NCBI GenBank assembly: GCA_001942045.1 | Contig: MSTD01000001.1 | Coordinates: forward strand, 103,987 to 167,986 | Length of the DNA: 64,000 bases | Reading direction: 5' to 3' | Origin: Mycolicibacterium porcinum | Lineage (GTDB): Bacteria > Actinomycetota > Actinomycetes > Mycobacteriales > Mycobacteriaceae | Shown here: positions 9,908 to 18,059 of the stretch, piece after piece | How the letters are laid out: the number at the start of each line of letters is the position of its first letter | How positions within the stretch are numbered: position 1 is the stretch's first letter | Program-made: the position numbers and the translations under genes | Notes under the pieces: generated by a model | Seen by the model: only the letters and a program-made list of their open reading frames with translations | Told to the model about the DNA's origin: nothing | Databases searched by the model: none

Positions 9908-10803
9908 ACGTTCACCCCTTGCAGACGATCTTCGATTCGCTGTGCGGCATCACAGACCTGTGCGCCCAGTTCCGCCACGGTGGCGGCGGTGAGCGCGCCG
10001 AACGGCGCGGCCGTCACCGACATCGTCACCAGCCCGTCGGCATCCCGGACCGGCGCGGAGATGGTGGCGATCCGGTGAGGGCCCGCATCCTCGAGCTCGC
10101 CCGGCAGGAAGTCGACCAGGGTGAGGTCGGCGAAGGACCAGGCCAGGCGCCGGGTGATGGCGTCGGGCTCGCCCTCGTCGGCCAGGGCGCGCAGGGCCGA
10201 GTAGACCCGGACGTACTCGGGACTGAGCCGCTCGATCACGTATCCGCGCCGGCGCACCTCGGCCAGGACCGCCGCCAGGCGCTTGCGGAGCTTGGGTGCC
10301 GGCTCTCCCACGGCACCCAGCCAGGACTCCTGCGCCGACTGGGCGGCCCATGCCACATAGTCACGACCGAAAGGGGCCACCAGCGGGATACGGAACCCGG
10401 TCCTGATGTGCGGTGCGGTCAGGGTCTCGCCGGCCGCGTCGATGATGTGCAGGCTCGCGGCCTCGCGACGGGCGAGAAACACCTGTGCACCAGTGGATTC
10501 GGAGAGTTCCTGCAGGATGGGTCGGAAGGCGCGGTTGTTCGAGGGTCGGCCGAGAGCTGCCACCGCCGGCCCGCAGGAGTAACCGCCGGTGTCGTCGTCG
10601 CGCACCGCCCACTGATGTGCGGCGAGCGTGGTCAGGATGGCATGTCCGGTGGCGCGGCTGATGTCGAGGCGCCGGGAGATCTCGGCGAGCGGGAACGCCC
10701 GATCGGGCTCGGCTCCCAGCAATTGCATCACCGCGATCACCCGCTCGGTCGGCGGCGACGGCACTTGACTGGCGATGGTCTGCCGGTCTACCTTCAGCGT
10801 CAT
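9904..10803 (-). CDS. IclR-family transcriptional regulator
   Basis: About 299 residues from the ATG at 10803. The open frame extends further upstream but overlaps the divergent sulfotransferase and is not supported. The winged HTH is ERVIAVMQLLG, then FPLAEISRRLDISRATGHAILTTLAAHQWAVRDDDTGGYSCG. The C-terminal ligand domain includes ATISAPVRDADGLVTMSVTAAPF. It is coupled to the alcohol dehydrogenase by an ATGA overlap and faces the sulfotransferase operon across a 58-nt spacer holding a perfect palindrome. It probably controls both directions. Confidence 0.88.
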   Translation of the reverse strand: MTLKVDRQTIASQVPSPPTERVIAVMQLLGAEPDRAFPLAEISRRLDISRATGHAILTTLAAHQWAVRDDDTGGYSCGPAVAALGRPSNNRAFRPILQELSESTGAQVFLARREAASLHIIDAAGETLTAPHIRTGFRIPLVAPFGRDYVAWAAQSAQESWLGAVGEPAPKLRKRLAAVLAEVRRRGYVIERLSPEYVRVYSALRALADEGEPDAITRRLAWSFADLTLVDFLPGELEDAGPHRIATISAPVRDADGLVTMSVTAAPFGALTAATVAELGAQVCDAAQRIEDRLQGVNV

Positions 10804-10819
10804 ATTTTCGAACGATACG

Positions 10820-10831
10820 TCGAATATTCGA
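10820..10831. promoter_or_regulatory. Perfect palindrome between IclR and the sulfotransferase operon
   Basis: TCGAATATTCGA is a perfect 12-bp palindrome, 17 nt from the IclR start and 31 nt from the sulfotransferase start. A second TCGAACG lies just upstream at ~10808. IclR regulators often bind such AT-centred palindromes in divergent promoters, so this is the likely operator. Confidence 0.6.
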
Positions 10832-10861
10832 CACGCACAAGTCGCAAACCGGGAGTGATGG

Positions 10862-12124
10862 ATGGGCAGCGTCACCGACGTCATCGAGTTCGACGACCTC
10901 GCCGCGCCCCGGCTCAGCGAGGCGCAGCGACAGATCCTGGAGTACACCGAGGCCAGGCGGGTCGAATTCGATATCGAGGCGATGCTGGCCGAGGCGGTGA
11001 CCCAGGCCGGGGTGACCGACCTCGCCGACACCGCCGGCTTCGGTGACCGCTTGTCCGCGCACGTCGCCGCGATCGAAGCCGACACCGGCCTGACCCAGCT
11101 GGCCCGGATGACCTTGCGCAGCAGGGTGGTTCGCCTGCTGCGCAACCGGCTGTCGCTCAACGATCTGATCAAGCGCTATCCCGAGATCGAAGCGATCCCG
11201 ATCGAGCGGCCGTTCATCGTCGTCGGGATGCCGCGCTCGGGCACCACGCATCTGGTGAACCTCATCGCCGCCGATCCGGGCCGCCGCGCGTTGCCGTACT
11301 GGGAGAGCCAGGAGCCGATACCTGCGCGCGGGCACGGTGCGGACGTCTACGGGGTCGACCCACGCTACGCGAGGGTGAAAGCCGAACACGACGCGTTGAT
11401 GGCCAGCACCCCACTGGTGGCCGCCATGCACGACAGGTTCCCGGAGGCGATCGAGGAGGAGGTTGAACTGCTCGACCTCGACCTGGCCTCCTACGTCCTG
11501 GAATGGCATGCGCGGGTGCCGGATTGGCGCGACTACTACCTCGGGTTGGACCAGGTCGGGCACTACGCCTACTTGAAGAAGGTGCTGCAGGCGCTGACCT
11601 TCCTGCGGGGCCCGCGGACCTGGGTGCTCAAGAGCCCGCAGCATTGTGAGCAGCTGGGTCCGCTGATGGCGACCTTCCCGGATGCGACGGTGGCGTTCAC
11701 TCACCGCGACCCCGTGGCGGTGATTCAGTCGGCCATCACGATGATGGCCTACGGCGACCGGATGCGCCGGACGAGCATCGACCCCGCCTGGTTGGTCGAC
11801 TATTGGAGCGACCGCGTGCATCGGCTGCTCAGCGCGTGCGTGCGGGACCGCGAGCTGGTGCCGGCCGACCGCAGCATCGACGTCGCGTTCCACCACCTCA
11901 ACGGCAACGAGATGCCGTTGCTGGAACAGCTTTACGCCCGTGGCGGGGTCGACCTGACGGTGAAGGCGCGCAAACGTTTCCAGCAGTACCTGGACGGTAA
12001 CCCGCGTGGCAAGCACGGCCGTATCCGCTATGACCTGCAGCGACATTTCGGGGTGTCCGCCGACGAGCTGCGCGGCCGGTTCGACTTCTACTTCAACCGG
12101 TTCGACGTGCGGCCCGAGAGCTGA
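10862..12124 (+). CDS. Sulfotransferase-family protein
   Basis: 420 residues. The PAPS-binding P-loop-like motif is PFIVVGMPRSGTTHLVNLIAADP (residues ~119-141), and the 3'-phosphate-binding region is VLKSPQHCEQLGPLMATFPDATVAFTHRDP. These enzymes move sulfate from PAPS to an alcohol acceptor. Mycobacteria carry many paralogues of this type (Stf-like), mostly with unknown acceptors. The ATG at 10862 follows GGGAGTG. It leads a tight operon: the MBL gene begins 12 nt downstream, then SDR and LLM genes follow by overlap or 3-nt gap. Confidence 0.88.
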   Translation: MGSVTDVIEFDDLAAPRLSEAQRQILEYTEARRVEFDIEAMLAEAVTQAGVTDLADTAGFGDRLSAHVAAIEADTGLTQLARMTLRSRVVRLLRNRLSLNDLIKRYPEIEAIPIERPFIVVGMPRSGTTHLVNLIAADPGRRALPYWESQEPIPARGHGADVYGVDPRYARVKAEHDALMASTPLVAAMHDRFPEAIEEEVELLDLDLASYVLEWHARVPDWRDYYLGLDQVGHYAYLKKVLQALTFLRGPRTWVLKSPQHCEQLGPLMATFPDATVAFTHRDPVAVIQSAITMMAYGDRMRRTSIDPAWLVDYWSDRVHRLLSACVRDRELVPADRSIDVAFHHLNGNEMPLLEQLYARGGVDLTVKARKRFQQYLDGNPRGKHGRIRYDLQRHFGVSADELRGRFDFYFNRFDVRPES

Positions 12125-12136
12125 GGAGGATCCCCG

Positions 12137-13399
12137 ATGGCCACTGACACTCCGGAACCCGTCTACCGCACCAGACCCGGCGCCGACGCCCTCGCACCCG
12201 CGGCCGCCGAGCAGGCCGAGCAGATCGCGCCAGGGGTGTGGTGCTCGCCCGGTCTGTCGAACTCCTACCTGCTGACCACCGACGACGGCCGGGTGATCGT
12301 CAACACCGGAATGGGTTTCGAGGGGCCGGTGCACCGCGCCAACTTCGACGCCGTCGACCTGTCGCCGGTGCGCTACATCACCTTCACCCAAGGCCACGTG
12401 GATCATGTCGGGGGACTGGACAGTGTGCGTGATCCTGACACGCAAGTTGTCGCCCAGGCGAACTGGACCACCTGGCGCGACGACAACGACCGCCTCATCC
12501 CGTACCGCGCGAGCCGCAGCGCCTTCGCCTTCAGCGACAAGCTGGCCACCGGTATCCAAGCCATCCAACGACGGCTCGGCACCCGGCATCTTGCGGGTCA
12601 GAGCGTGCCGACGGTCGATATCGACTTCGAGGACACGCTGACCCTCGAAGTCGGCGGGCGGCGCATGGAGCTGATCTCGGTACCCGGCGGAGAGACCACC
12701 GATTCCCTGGTGGTCTGGTTGCCCGACGAGGGGATCTGCCTGTGCGGAAACACGTTCGGGCCGATCTTCGGGCACATCCCCAACCTGGTGACGATGCGCG
12801 GTGACCGGTACCGCGACGCGCTGACCGCCGTCGCGTCGGTGGAGCGGGTCCGCGCGCTTCAGCCCGAGCTGCTGGTGACCGGGCACTTCGAGCCCATCGC
12901 CGGGCGGCAACGCATCGACGCCGAACTTGCCCGGCTACGCAACGCGATCCAGTACATCCACGACGAGACCGTCGCCGGGATGAACGCCGGCAAGGATGTC
13001 GGCACGCTGATGCGGGAGATCACCCTGCCCGCGGAGTACGAGGTCGGCCAGGGTTACGGCAAGGTGGCCTGGGATGTGCGGGCCATCTGGGAGAACTACT
13101 CGGGGTGGTTCCACCACCGGTCCACCACCGAGCTGTATCCCGTCGGGTCCGATGCCGTCGCCGCCGACCTGGTCGAGCTGGCCGGGGCCGAGGCGGTTGT
13201 CGGGCGGGCCCGTGCGCACCTCGAGGCCGGCCGCCCGCTGCACGCCATCCACCTGGCCGAGCTGGTCGGGCCGGACGATTCGGGCGCCCGCGACGTACTC
13301 CGGCAGGCTCACGAACACCTGCTCGGTGAGAGCACCAACTTCTGGGAATCCGCATGGCTCAGAAACACTCTGAGCCAACTGGCAGCGAGGAACTCATGA
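12137..13399 (+). CDS. MBL-fold hydrolase related to alkyl sulfatases, with an altered metal site
   Basis: 420 residues. The metallo-beta-lactamase core has FTQGHVDHVGGLD where H-x-H-x-D-H is expected; the first histidine is glutamine. Further along are CGNTFGPIFGHIPN, LVTMRGDRYRDA and LLVTGHFEPIAG, which align by eye with the alkylsulfatase branch. The final third (IWENYSGWF, STTELYP, AGRPLHAIHLAEL) resembles the alkylsulfatase dimerisation domain. It is shorter than SdsA-type sulfatases, which are ~650 residues. AGGAGG precedes the ATG. The next gene overlaps its stop as ATGA. Sulfate-ester hydrolysis is plausible but the missing ligand leaves activity open. Confidence 0.8.
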   Translation: MATDTPEPVYRTRPGADALAPAAAEQAEQIAPGVWCSPGLSNSYLLTTDDGRVIVNTGMGFEGPVHRANFDAVDLSPVRYITFTQGHVDHVGGLDSVRDPDTQVVAQANWTTWRDDNDRLIPYRASRSAFAFSDKLATGIQAIQRRLGTRHLAGQSVPTVDIDFEDTLTLEVGGRRMELISVPGGETTDSLVVWLPDEGICLCGNTFGPIFGHIPNLVTMRGDRYRDALTAVASVERVRALQPELLVTGHFEPIAGRQRIDAELARLRNAIQYIHDETVAGMNAGKDVGTLMREITLPAEYEVGQGYGKVAWDVRAIWENYSGWFHHRSTTELYPVGSDAVAADLVELAGAEAVVGRARAHLEAGRPLHAIHLAELVGPDDSGARDVLRQAHEHLLGESTNFWESAWLRNTLSQLAARNS

Positions 13400-14145
13400 C
13401 CGCACGAGTCAGTTTCGATTTCACCGGGACCACCGCCCTGATCACCGGCGGCACCAGCGGGATCGGGCATGCCACCGCGACGTTGTTCCGCGACGCCGGG
13501 GCGGAGGTGACCGTCACCGGCACCAAGCCGGCCGCAGCCGATTACGACACCGACCTGTCCGGCATGACCTACCGGCAGTTGCTGATCACCGACACCGATT
13601 CGGTGGACGCCCTGACGGAGGGCTTCGACCGGCTCGACGTGTTGGTCAACAACGCGGGTGCGAATTTCCCAGGGGGCCTTGATGAGTCGAAGCCGGACGG
13701 GTTCGACGCATCGGTGGCGGTGAATCTCACCGGGCCGTACCGCTTGACGATGGGTTTGTACCGGGCGCTCAAGGCCTCCGCTGCGCAGGGCGGCGCCAGC
13801 GTCGTCAACCTGGCATCCATGTCGGCCCTGCGTGCGGTGCCACTGGTGCCCGGCTATGGCGCTGCCAAGGCCGGGATCATCTGCGTCACGCGCAATCTCG
13901 CGGTGAAATGGGCCGACAAGGGCATCCGGGTGAACGCGGTGGCGCCCGGTGCGATCGACACGCCGATGACCGCACCCATGCAGTTCGCACCCGAACTGGT
14001 GGATGCCGAACTGGCCCATATCCCGCTGCGCCGTTTCGGGTCGGTCGGTGAGATCGCGCCCGCGATCGCCTTCCTGTGTACCGAGCAGAGTGCCTATACG
14101 TCCGGCACGGTCCTCGTCGTAGACGGTGCCTCGGACTGCGTGTAA
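13396..14145 (+). CDS. Short-chain dehydrogenase/reductase (SDR)
   Basis: 249 residues from the ATG at 13396, chosen because it overlaps the MBL stop as ATGA and follows GAGGAAC; an in-frame ATG at 13354 would overlap more. Cofactor motif ALITGGTSGIGHATA, NNAG (VLVNNAGANFPGG), active-site serine in NLASMSAL and tyrosine/lysine in GYGAAKAG are all intact. NAD(P)-dependent alcohol or ketone oxidoreductase. Third gene of the sulfotransferase operon. Confidence 0.9.
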   Translation: MTARVSFDFTGTTALITGGTSGIGHATATLFRDAGAEVTVTGTKPAAADYDTDLSGMTYRQLLITDTDSVDALTEGFDRLDVLVNNAGANFPGGLDESKPDGFDASVAVNLTGPYRLTMGLYRALKASAAQGGASVVNLASMSALRAVPLVPGYGAAKAGIICVTRNLAVKWADKGIRVNAVAPGAIDTPMTAPMQFAPELVDAELAHIPLRRFGSVGEIAPAIAFLCTEQSAYTSGTVLVVDGASDCV

Positions 14146-14148
14146 GTC

Positions 14149-15096
14149 ATGACGCTGACCGTACTGCGATTCAATTTCGCTTCTCCACAAGGAGATCCAC
14201 GCACCCAGGGTCGGCTGCTGTCGGCTGCTCTGGAACTCGCGCAGTGGGGTGAGTCCCGGGGTATCACATCGGTGAGTGTCGACGAACACCACGCCACCGG
14301 GCACGGCTGGAGCTCCAATCCGATACTGGCCGCGGGGATGTTCCTGGCCAGCACCTCGACGCTGATCGCCAGTGTGGACTGCGCGCTCGGGCCGCTGTGG
14401 AATCCGGTCCGGCTGGCCGAGGACATCGCGCTGGTGGACAACATGAGCCGCGGCCGGTTGTTCACCACCGTCGGGCTTGGCTACCGCGAGATCGAATACG
14501 ACTCGCTGGGAGTGGATTTCAACGAACGTGGCCGGCTGATGGACGAGCTGCTGACCAAGATGCTGTCCACCTGGGCCGACACCGGAAGCCGGACCCAGCC
14601 GCATCCGACCCTGTTCGTCGGGGGCGGAGTACGCGCCACTGCACGTCGCGCGGCTCGGTTCGGGCTGCCGCTGAGCCTGGTCGACCACCTGCCCGAGATC
14701 GCCGCCTATTACCGCGAACTCTGTGAACAACAGGGTGTGGCGCCCGTGGTCCTGATGCCCGGACCCGTCAACCGCGGCATGATCTACCTGCACGAAGATC
14801 CTGACCGGGCTTGGGCCGAATTCGGCGAGCACATTCTCTGGGAAGCAGTCACGTACGGCGGCTGGTCCACCGCCCAACGCTCGTTGATGCATCTGCCCGG
14901 TGTCAGCACGCTCGACGAGGTGAAAGCATCTGGGCGCTACCGCTTTCTCACCCCTGACCAGCTGATCGATGAGATCCGCGAAGCCAATCAGTACGGGCCG
15001 CTCGTCATGCATCCACTGGTCGGCGGCATGCCCGTCGAGGCGGCCTGGAAATCGGTCGAGCTGCTCACCGACAAGGTGCTGCCCGCGTTGAGCTGA
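14149..15096 (+). CDS. LLM-class flavin-dependent oxidoreductase
   Basis: 315 residues with a luciferase-like TIM barrel: LRFNFASPQGDP near the start, VSVDEHHATGHGWSSNP, LVDNMSRGRLFTTVGLGYREIEYDSLGVDF and the C-terminal SVELLTDKVLPAL. It binds FMN or F420 and typically reduces or mono-oxygenates a small organic substrate. It begins 3 nt after the SDR stop and is the last gene of the sulfotransferase/MBL/SDR operon. The methyltransferase on the other strand ends 1 nt beyond its stop. Confidence 0.87.
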   Translation: MTLTVLRFNFASPQGDPRTQGRLLSAALELAQWGESRGITSVSVDEHHATGHGWSSNPILAAGMFLASTSTLIASVDCALGPLWNPVRLAEDIALVDNMSRGRLFTTVGLGYREIEYDSLGVDFNERGRLMDELLTKMLSTWADTGSRTQPHPTLFVGGGVRATARRAARFGLPLSLVDHLPEIAAYYRELCEQQGVAPVVLMPGPVNRGMIYLHEDPDRAWAEFGEHILWEAVTYGGWSTAQRSLMHLPGVSTLDEVKASGRYRFLTPDQLIDEIREANQYGPLVMHPLVGGMPVEAAWKSVELLTDKVLPALS

Positions 15097-15097
15097 G

Positions 15098-15691
15098 TCA
15101 AACCGAATGAGCGAACAGATAATGCCGCGCCCGGCTGTTGCCGTTCTGGTCCAGCGCGGGCTCGTCCCCGCTGGAGAGCAGGGTCCAGCCATCCTTGAAG
15201 CGGCGTTGCACTTCGTCGAATCCGATGCCGGGCACACCCATCGACGAACCCGGGATGAAAGCGATGATCAGCAGTTGCGCACCGGGGGCGGCGACCGCGC
15301 TGACCTCTCGGACGTAGGCATCGCGGTCGACGGAGCTCATCCCGTGCAGGCAGCCGCTGTCGATGATCAACTGGTAGCCGGCCCCGATTCCTGATGAACT
15401 CAGTTGTGTCACATCAGCTTTGACAAAGTTCACCGGAAGCCCGGCGGCCTTGCGTCGAGCCTTCTTCAACGGTTTGGCCACAAAGTCCACACCGGTGACC
15501 TGCCAACCGTGGCGGGCCAGGTAGACCGCGTTGTCCCCGGTACCGCAGCCCAGATCGAGCGCGGTCCCGGGAGACATCGGGTGGGTGGTGCCTTCGACGA
15601 GCTTCGTCAGGCTGTGCGCCAACGGGTGGCCGTCCCAGGGCGTGAACCCGAGCCGGTAGAGCCACCGGAACAACCGTTGGCGCGAGCTCAT
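15098..15691 (-). CDS. Class I SAM-dependent methyltransferase
   Basis: About 197 residues from ATG 15691. This start lies 4 nt after the stop of the upstream split-barrel gene; a longer frame would run into that gene. Motif I is ALDLGCGTGDNAVYLARHGW, followed by VTGVDFVAKPLKKARRKA and DSGCLHGMS. The overall pattern resembles thiopurine-methyltransferase/TehB-like small-molecule methylases. Acceptor unknown. Probably cotranscribed with 15696-16121. Confidence 0.85.
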   Translation of the reverse strand: MSSRQRLFRWLYRLGFTPWDGHPLAHSLTKLVEGTTHPMSPGTALDLGCGTGDNAVYLARHGWQVTGVDFVAKPLKKARRKAAGLPVNFVKADVTQLSSSGIGAGYQLIIDSGCLHGMSSVDRDAYVREVSAVAAPGAQLLIIAFIPGSSMGVPGIGFDEVQRRFKDGWTLLSSGDEPALDQNGNSRARHYLFAHSV

Positions 15692-15695
15692 GGCG

Positions 15696-16121
15696 TCACA
15701 GCGACCCCAGATCAGACGACAGCCAGTGCTCGGGCTTGAGGTAGATGGTGACGCCCTCACCGTGCTCACGGCGGGCGAACTCCAGATACGGCTCCACCTT
15801 CTCCGGCGGCAGGTAGCGTTTCACCATTTCGACGAGCTGCTCGTCGGTGGACGGTTCGATGCGGCTCACCGCACCGTCGACGGCGACGTACCGCACCGAT
15901 GGCTCCAGCCGCTCGGCCATCAACGAGAAATGCCCGGCGGCCTCGATGAGCCGGTGCTTGCGGGAACCCAGGCCGGTCTGCACCCACGGTTCCCCGCCGG
16001 GGGTGTACTGGTACCAGATGGGGACGGTCAGCGGACCGCGCTTGTCGCCGGCGTACACCGAGAGGGCGGCGATGTGCGGCTCGGCCAGAAACTGTTCGCG
16101 TTCTTCCTTGGAAAGGGCCAT
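15696..16121 (-). CDS. Pyridoxamine 5'-phosphate oxidase-family protein
   Basis: About 141 residues from ATG 16121 (MALSKEEREQFLAEPH). An in-frame ATG ten codons upstream is less likely because it approaches the divergent LLM gene. Split-barrel signatures: GPLTVPIWYQYTPGGEPWVQTG, RKHRLIEAAGHFSLMAER and RYVAVDGAVSRIEPS. This subgroup is common in mycobacteria and may use F420 or FMN. The 56-nt spacer to the plus-strand LLM gene must hold both promoters. Confidence 0.8.
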   Translation of the reverse strand: MALSKEEREQFLAEPHIAALSVYAGDKRGPLTVPIWYQYTPGGEPWVQTGLGSRKHRLIEAAGHFSLMAERLEPSVRYVAVDGAVSRIEPSTDEQLVEMVKRYLPPEKVEPYLEFARREHGEGVTIYLKPEHWLSSDLGSL

Positions 16122-16177
16122 AAAACTCAGGCTAGCCTCGCCCCGCGACACGCGTCGGCGTCGTAGAGTCGGGGTCC

Positions 16178-17167
16178 ATGCGCTTCGGACTCTTCATCCC
16201 GCAGGGCTGGCGCCTTGACCTCGTCGACATTCCCACCGAAAACCACTGGCCAGTGATGCGTGACCTGGCCGCTTATGCCGACGCCGGCGCCTGGGACTCG
16301 CTGTGGGTTTATGACCACTTCCATACCGTTCCGGTGCCGACCGACGAGGCCACCCACGAGGCCTGGTCGTTGATGTCGGCTTACGCCGCGACGACGTCGC
16401 GGATCAAGCTCGGCCAGATGTGCACCGCGATGAGCTACCGCAACCCGGTCTATCTGGCCAAGATCGCCGCCACCACGGACATCATCTCGGGTGGCCGGGT
16501 GCAGATGGGCATCGGCGGCGGCTGGTACGAGCACGAATGGCGGGCCTATGGCTACGGCTTCCCGTCGGCCGGGGTGCGGCTGGGCCGGCTCGACGAGGGC
16601 GTCCAGATCATGCGCGACGCCTGGCGCGACGGGCGGGTCAGCTTCGACGGGAAGCACTACCAGGTCGACGGTGCGATCGTCGCCCCGAAGCCGTTGCAGG
16701 ACAGCGGTATCCCGATGTGGATCGCCGGCGGTGGCGAGAAGGTGACACTGCGCATCGCGGCCAAGTACGCGCAGTACACCAACTTCACCTCCGAGCCTGA
16801 CGGATTCGCGCACAAGTCCCAGGTGCTGGCCGGGCATTGCCGGGACGTCGGAACCGACTACGACGCGATCGTGCGGTCGGCCAACTTCAACGCCGTCATC
16901 GGCGACTCCGAAGCCGATGTCGCCGACCGGGTCGCACGGTTGCGGGCCCGGCAGGCGCCGGTGGCCGGCGCGGCCGCAGTCGACGCCATGCTCGCCAATG
17001 CCACCGCACCCGGATCGGCCACCGGTACCCCCGAGCAGGTCATCGAGACGCTGCAACGGATGCGCGACCTCGGGTGTGAGTACGCGATCCTGTACTTCCC
17101 CGAAGCCGCCTACGACCGGTCCGGTATCGAGCTGTTCGAGCAGAAGGTCATCCCCGCGCTGAGCTAG
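16178..17167 (+). CDS. F420-dependent LLM-class oxidoreductase (TIGR03560-like)
   Basis: 329 residues. The N-terminus MRFGLFIPQGWRLDLVDI, the segment LWVYDHFHTVPVPTDEATHEAW, and the central IISGGRVQMGIGGGWYEHEWRAYGYGFP are hallmarks of the actinobacterial F420-binding luciferase-like family. The C-terminus is TPEQVIETLQRMRDLGCEYAILYFPEA. Substrate unknown. Divergent from the split-barrel/methyltransferase pair, which also looks redox-related. Confidence 0.88.
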   Translation: MRFGLFIPQGWRLDLVDIPTENHWPVMRDLAAYADAGAWDSLWVYDHFHTVPVPTDEATHEAWSLMSAYAATTSRIKLGQMCTAMSYRNPVYLAKIAATTDIISGGRVQMGIGGGWYEHEWRAYGYGFPSAGVRLGRLDEGVQIMRDAWRDGRVSFDGKHYQVDGAIVAPKPLQDSGIPMWIAGGGEKVTLRIAAKYAQYTNFTSEPDGFAHKSQVLAGHCRDVGTDYDAIVRSANFNAVIGDSEADVADRVARLRARQAPVAGAAAVDAMLANATAPGSATGTPEQVIETLQRMRDLGCEYAILYFPEAAYDRSGIELFEQKVIPALS

Positions 17168-17265
17168 CCCGTGCGGAAAAGCCGTCCAACGTACAGCGCG
17201 TGACCGGCAGATGACCAGAGGCGATATCTCGGGTTACTCCTGTGTGGTCGCTGTGAGGCTGGTGG

Positions 17266-17667
17266 GTGCTCCATGATCTCCACGTGACGCTGATATCACG
17301 GGAATTCGGGAGCGGAAACACCTCCGCCCCGACAGTCGGGGCCGATGTGGCCGCGGTGCTCAACCCCCTGCCGCGTATGGTTTCTCGCGCGGCCGCCGCC
17401 GACTGTTCCAGGCCCGTGCACAGCGCTGACATCGCCCAATCTCGGCTTTTCGAGGACATCCTGATCGGCGAAATCGCCGAGCTGCGTGACCATCTCGCGG
17501 CCGCCGAACTCCGGTGGCGACGCATTCGCGAACGCAGCCGGGTGGCTGATGCACCGATCCCGGATGCGCTGGTTCGGCTGCAATCCCGGATCGCCGAGGC
17601 CGAGCGTCTTCTGATCCAGCTGCGGTGCCGGTTCGGCTACGACGGAGATTCACTCCGGGTGATTTAA
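17266..17667 (+). CDS. Hypothetical small helical protein
   Basis: 133 residues, no family recognised. The N-terminal 45 residues are low in structure; residues ~48-125 look like two long amphipathic helices (LFEDILIGEIAELRDHLAAAELRWRRIRERS and LVRLQSRIAEAERLLIQLRCRF) that would form a helical hairpin or coiled coil. GTG at 17266 follows GAGG; a second GTG at 17284 is possible. It sits between two unrelated convergent units. Coding is supported by the helical pattern and spacing only. Confidence 0.5.
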   Translation: MLHDLHVTLISREFGSGNTSAPTVGADVAAVLNPLPRMVSRAAAADCSRPVHSADIAQSRLFEDILIGEIAELRDHLAAAELRWRRIRERSRVADAPIPDALVRLQSRIAEAERLLIQLRCRFGYDGDSLRVI

Positions 17668-17681
17668 TCTCCGGCTCCGCT

Positions 17682-18059
17682 TCAGGACGCGGGAGACTCC
17701 GGCACCGGGCTGACCTGGTAATGCACGATGCGCCAGGTTTCACCAGAGCGGGTCACCAGCACGCTGAGGTTGAGGCGAACGGGATCCTGGTCGCGGAACG
17801 CGAATTCCGCTACCAGGTATCCCAGCACCACATCGGCGGCGAGCCTGCGGGTTTCGTTGATCCGGTAGTCGACCGTCATCCCCGCCGGTTGGGCGTCGTA
17901 GTAGTCGAACACTCCTTGCGGGCCGACGCTGTAGGGCCGTAGGCCCTGAAAGATGGCGTCGGCAGTGAACACATCGGCCACCCGCTGGGGGTCGTGGCCG
18001 GCAATGCCGGCCTGCCACTCGTCGAGGACCCCGCGTAGAACCTCTTCAGTGCCCGGCAC
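17682..18059 (-). CDS. SnoaL-like / NTF2-fold protein
   Basis: 125 residues from GTG 18059, which overlaps the upstream SDR stop by 14 nt. The NTF2-like fold is suggested by LDEWQAGIAGHDPQRVADVFTADAIFQGLRPYSVGPQGVFDYYD and the closing RSGETWRIVHYQVSPVP. Such proteins are small isomerases, hydrolases or binding proteins. The overlap with the SDR argues for a shared pathway. Confidence 0.78.
   Translation of the reverse strand: MPGTEEVLRGVLDEWQAGIAGHDPQRVADVFTADAIFQGLRPYSVGPQGVFDYYDAQPAGMTVDYRINETRRLAADVVLGYLVAEFAFRDQDPVRLNLSVLVTRSGETWRIVHYQVSPVPESPAS

Noticed and set aside
9904..11172. Longer N-terminus for the IclR regulator
   Set aside because: It would overlap the divergent sulfotransferase and adds basic, unstructured sequence; ATG 10803 fits the family.
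10361..12910. 849-codon minus-strand open frame across IclR, the sulfotransferase and the MBL gene
   Set aside because: It spans three real genes in another frame and shows no domain of its own.
13309..15237. 642-codon minus-strand open frame
   Set aside because: Antisense to the SDR and LLM genes with no recognisable motif.
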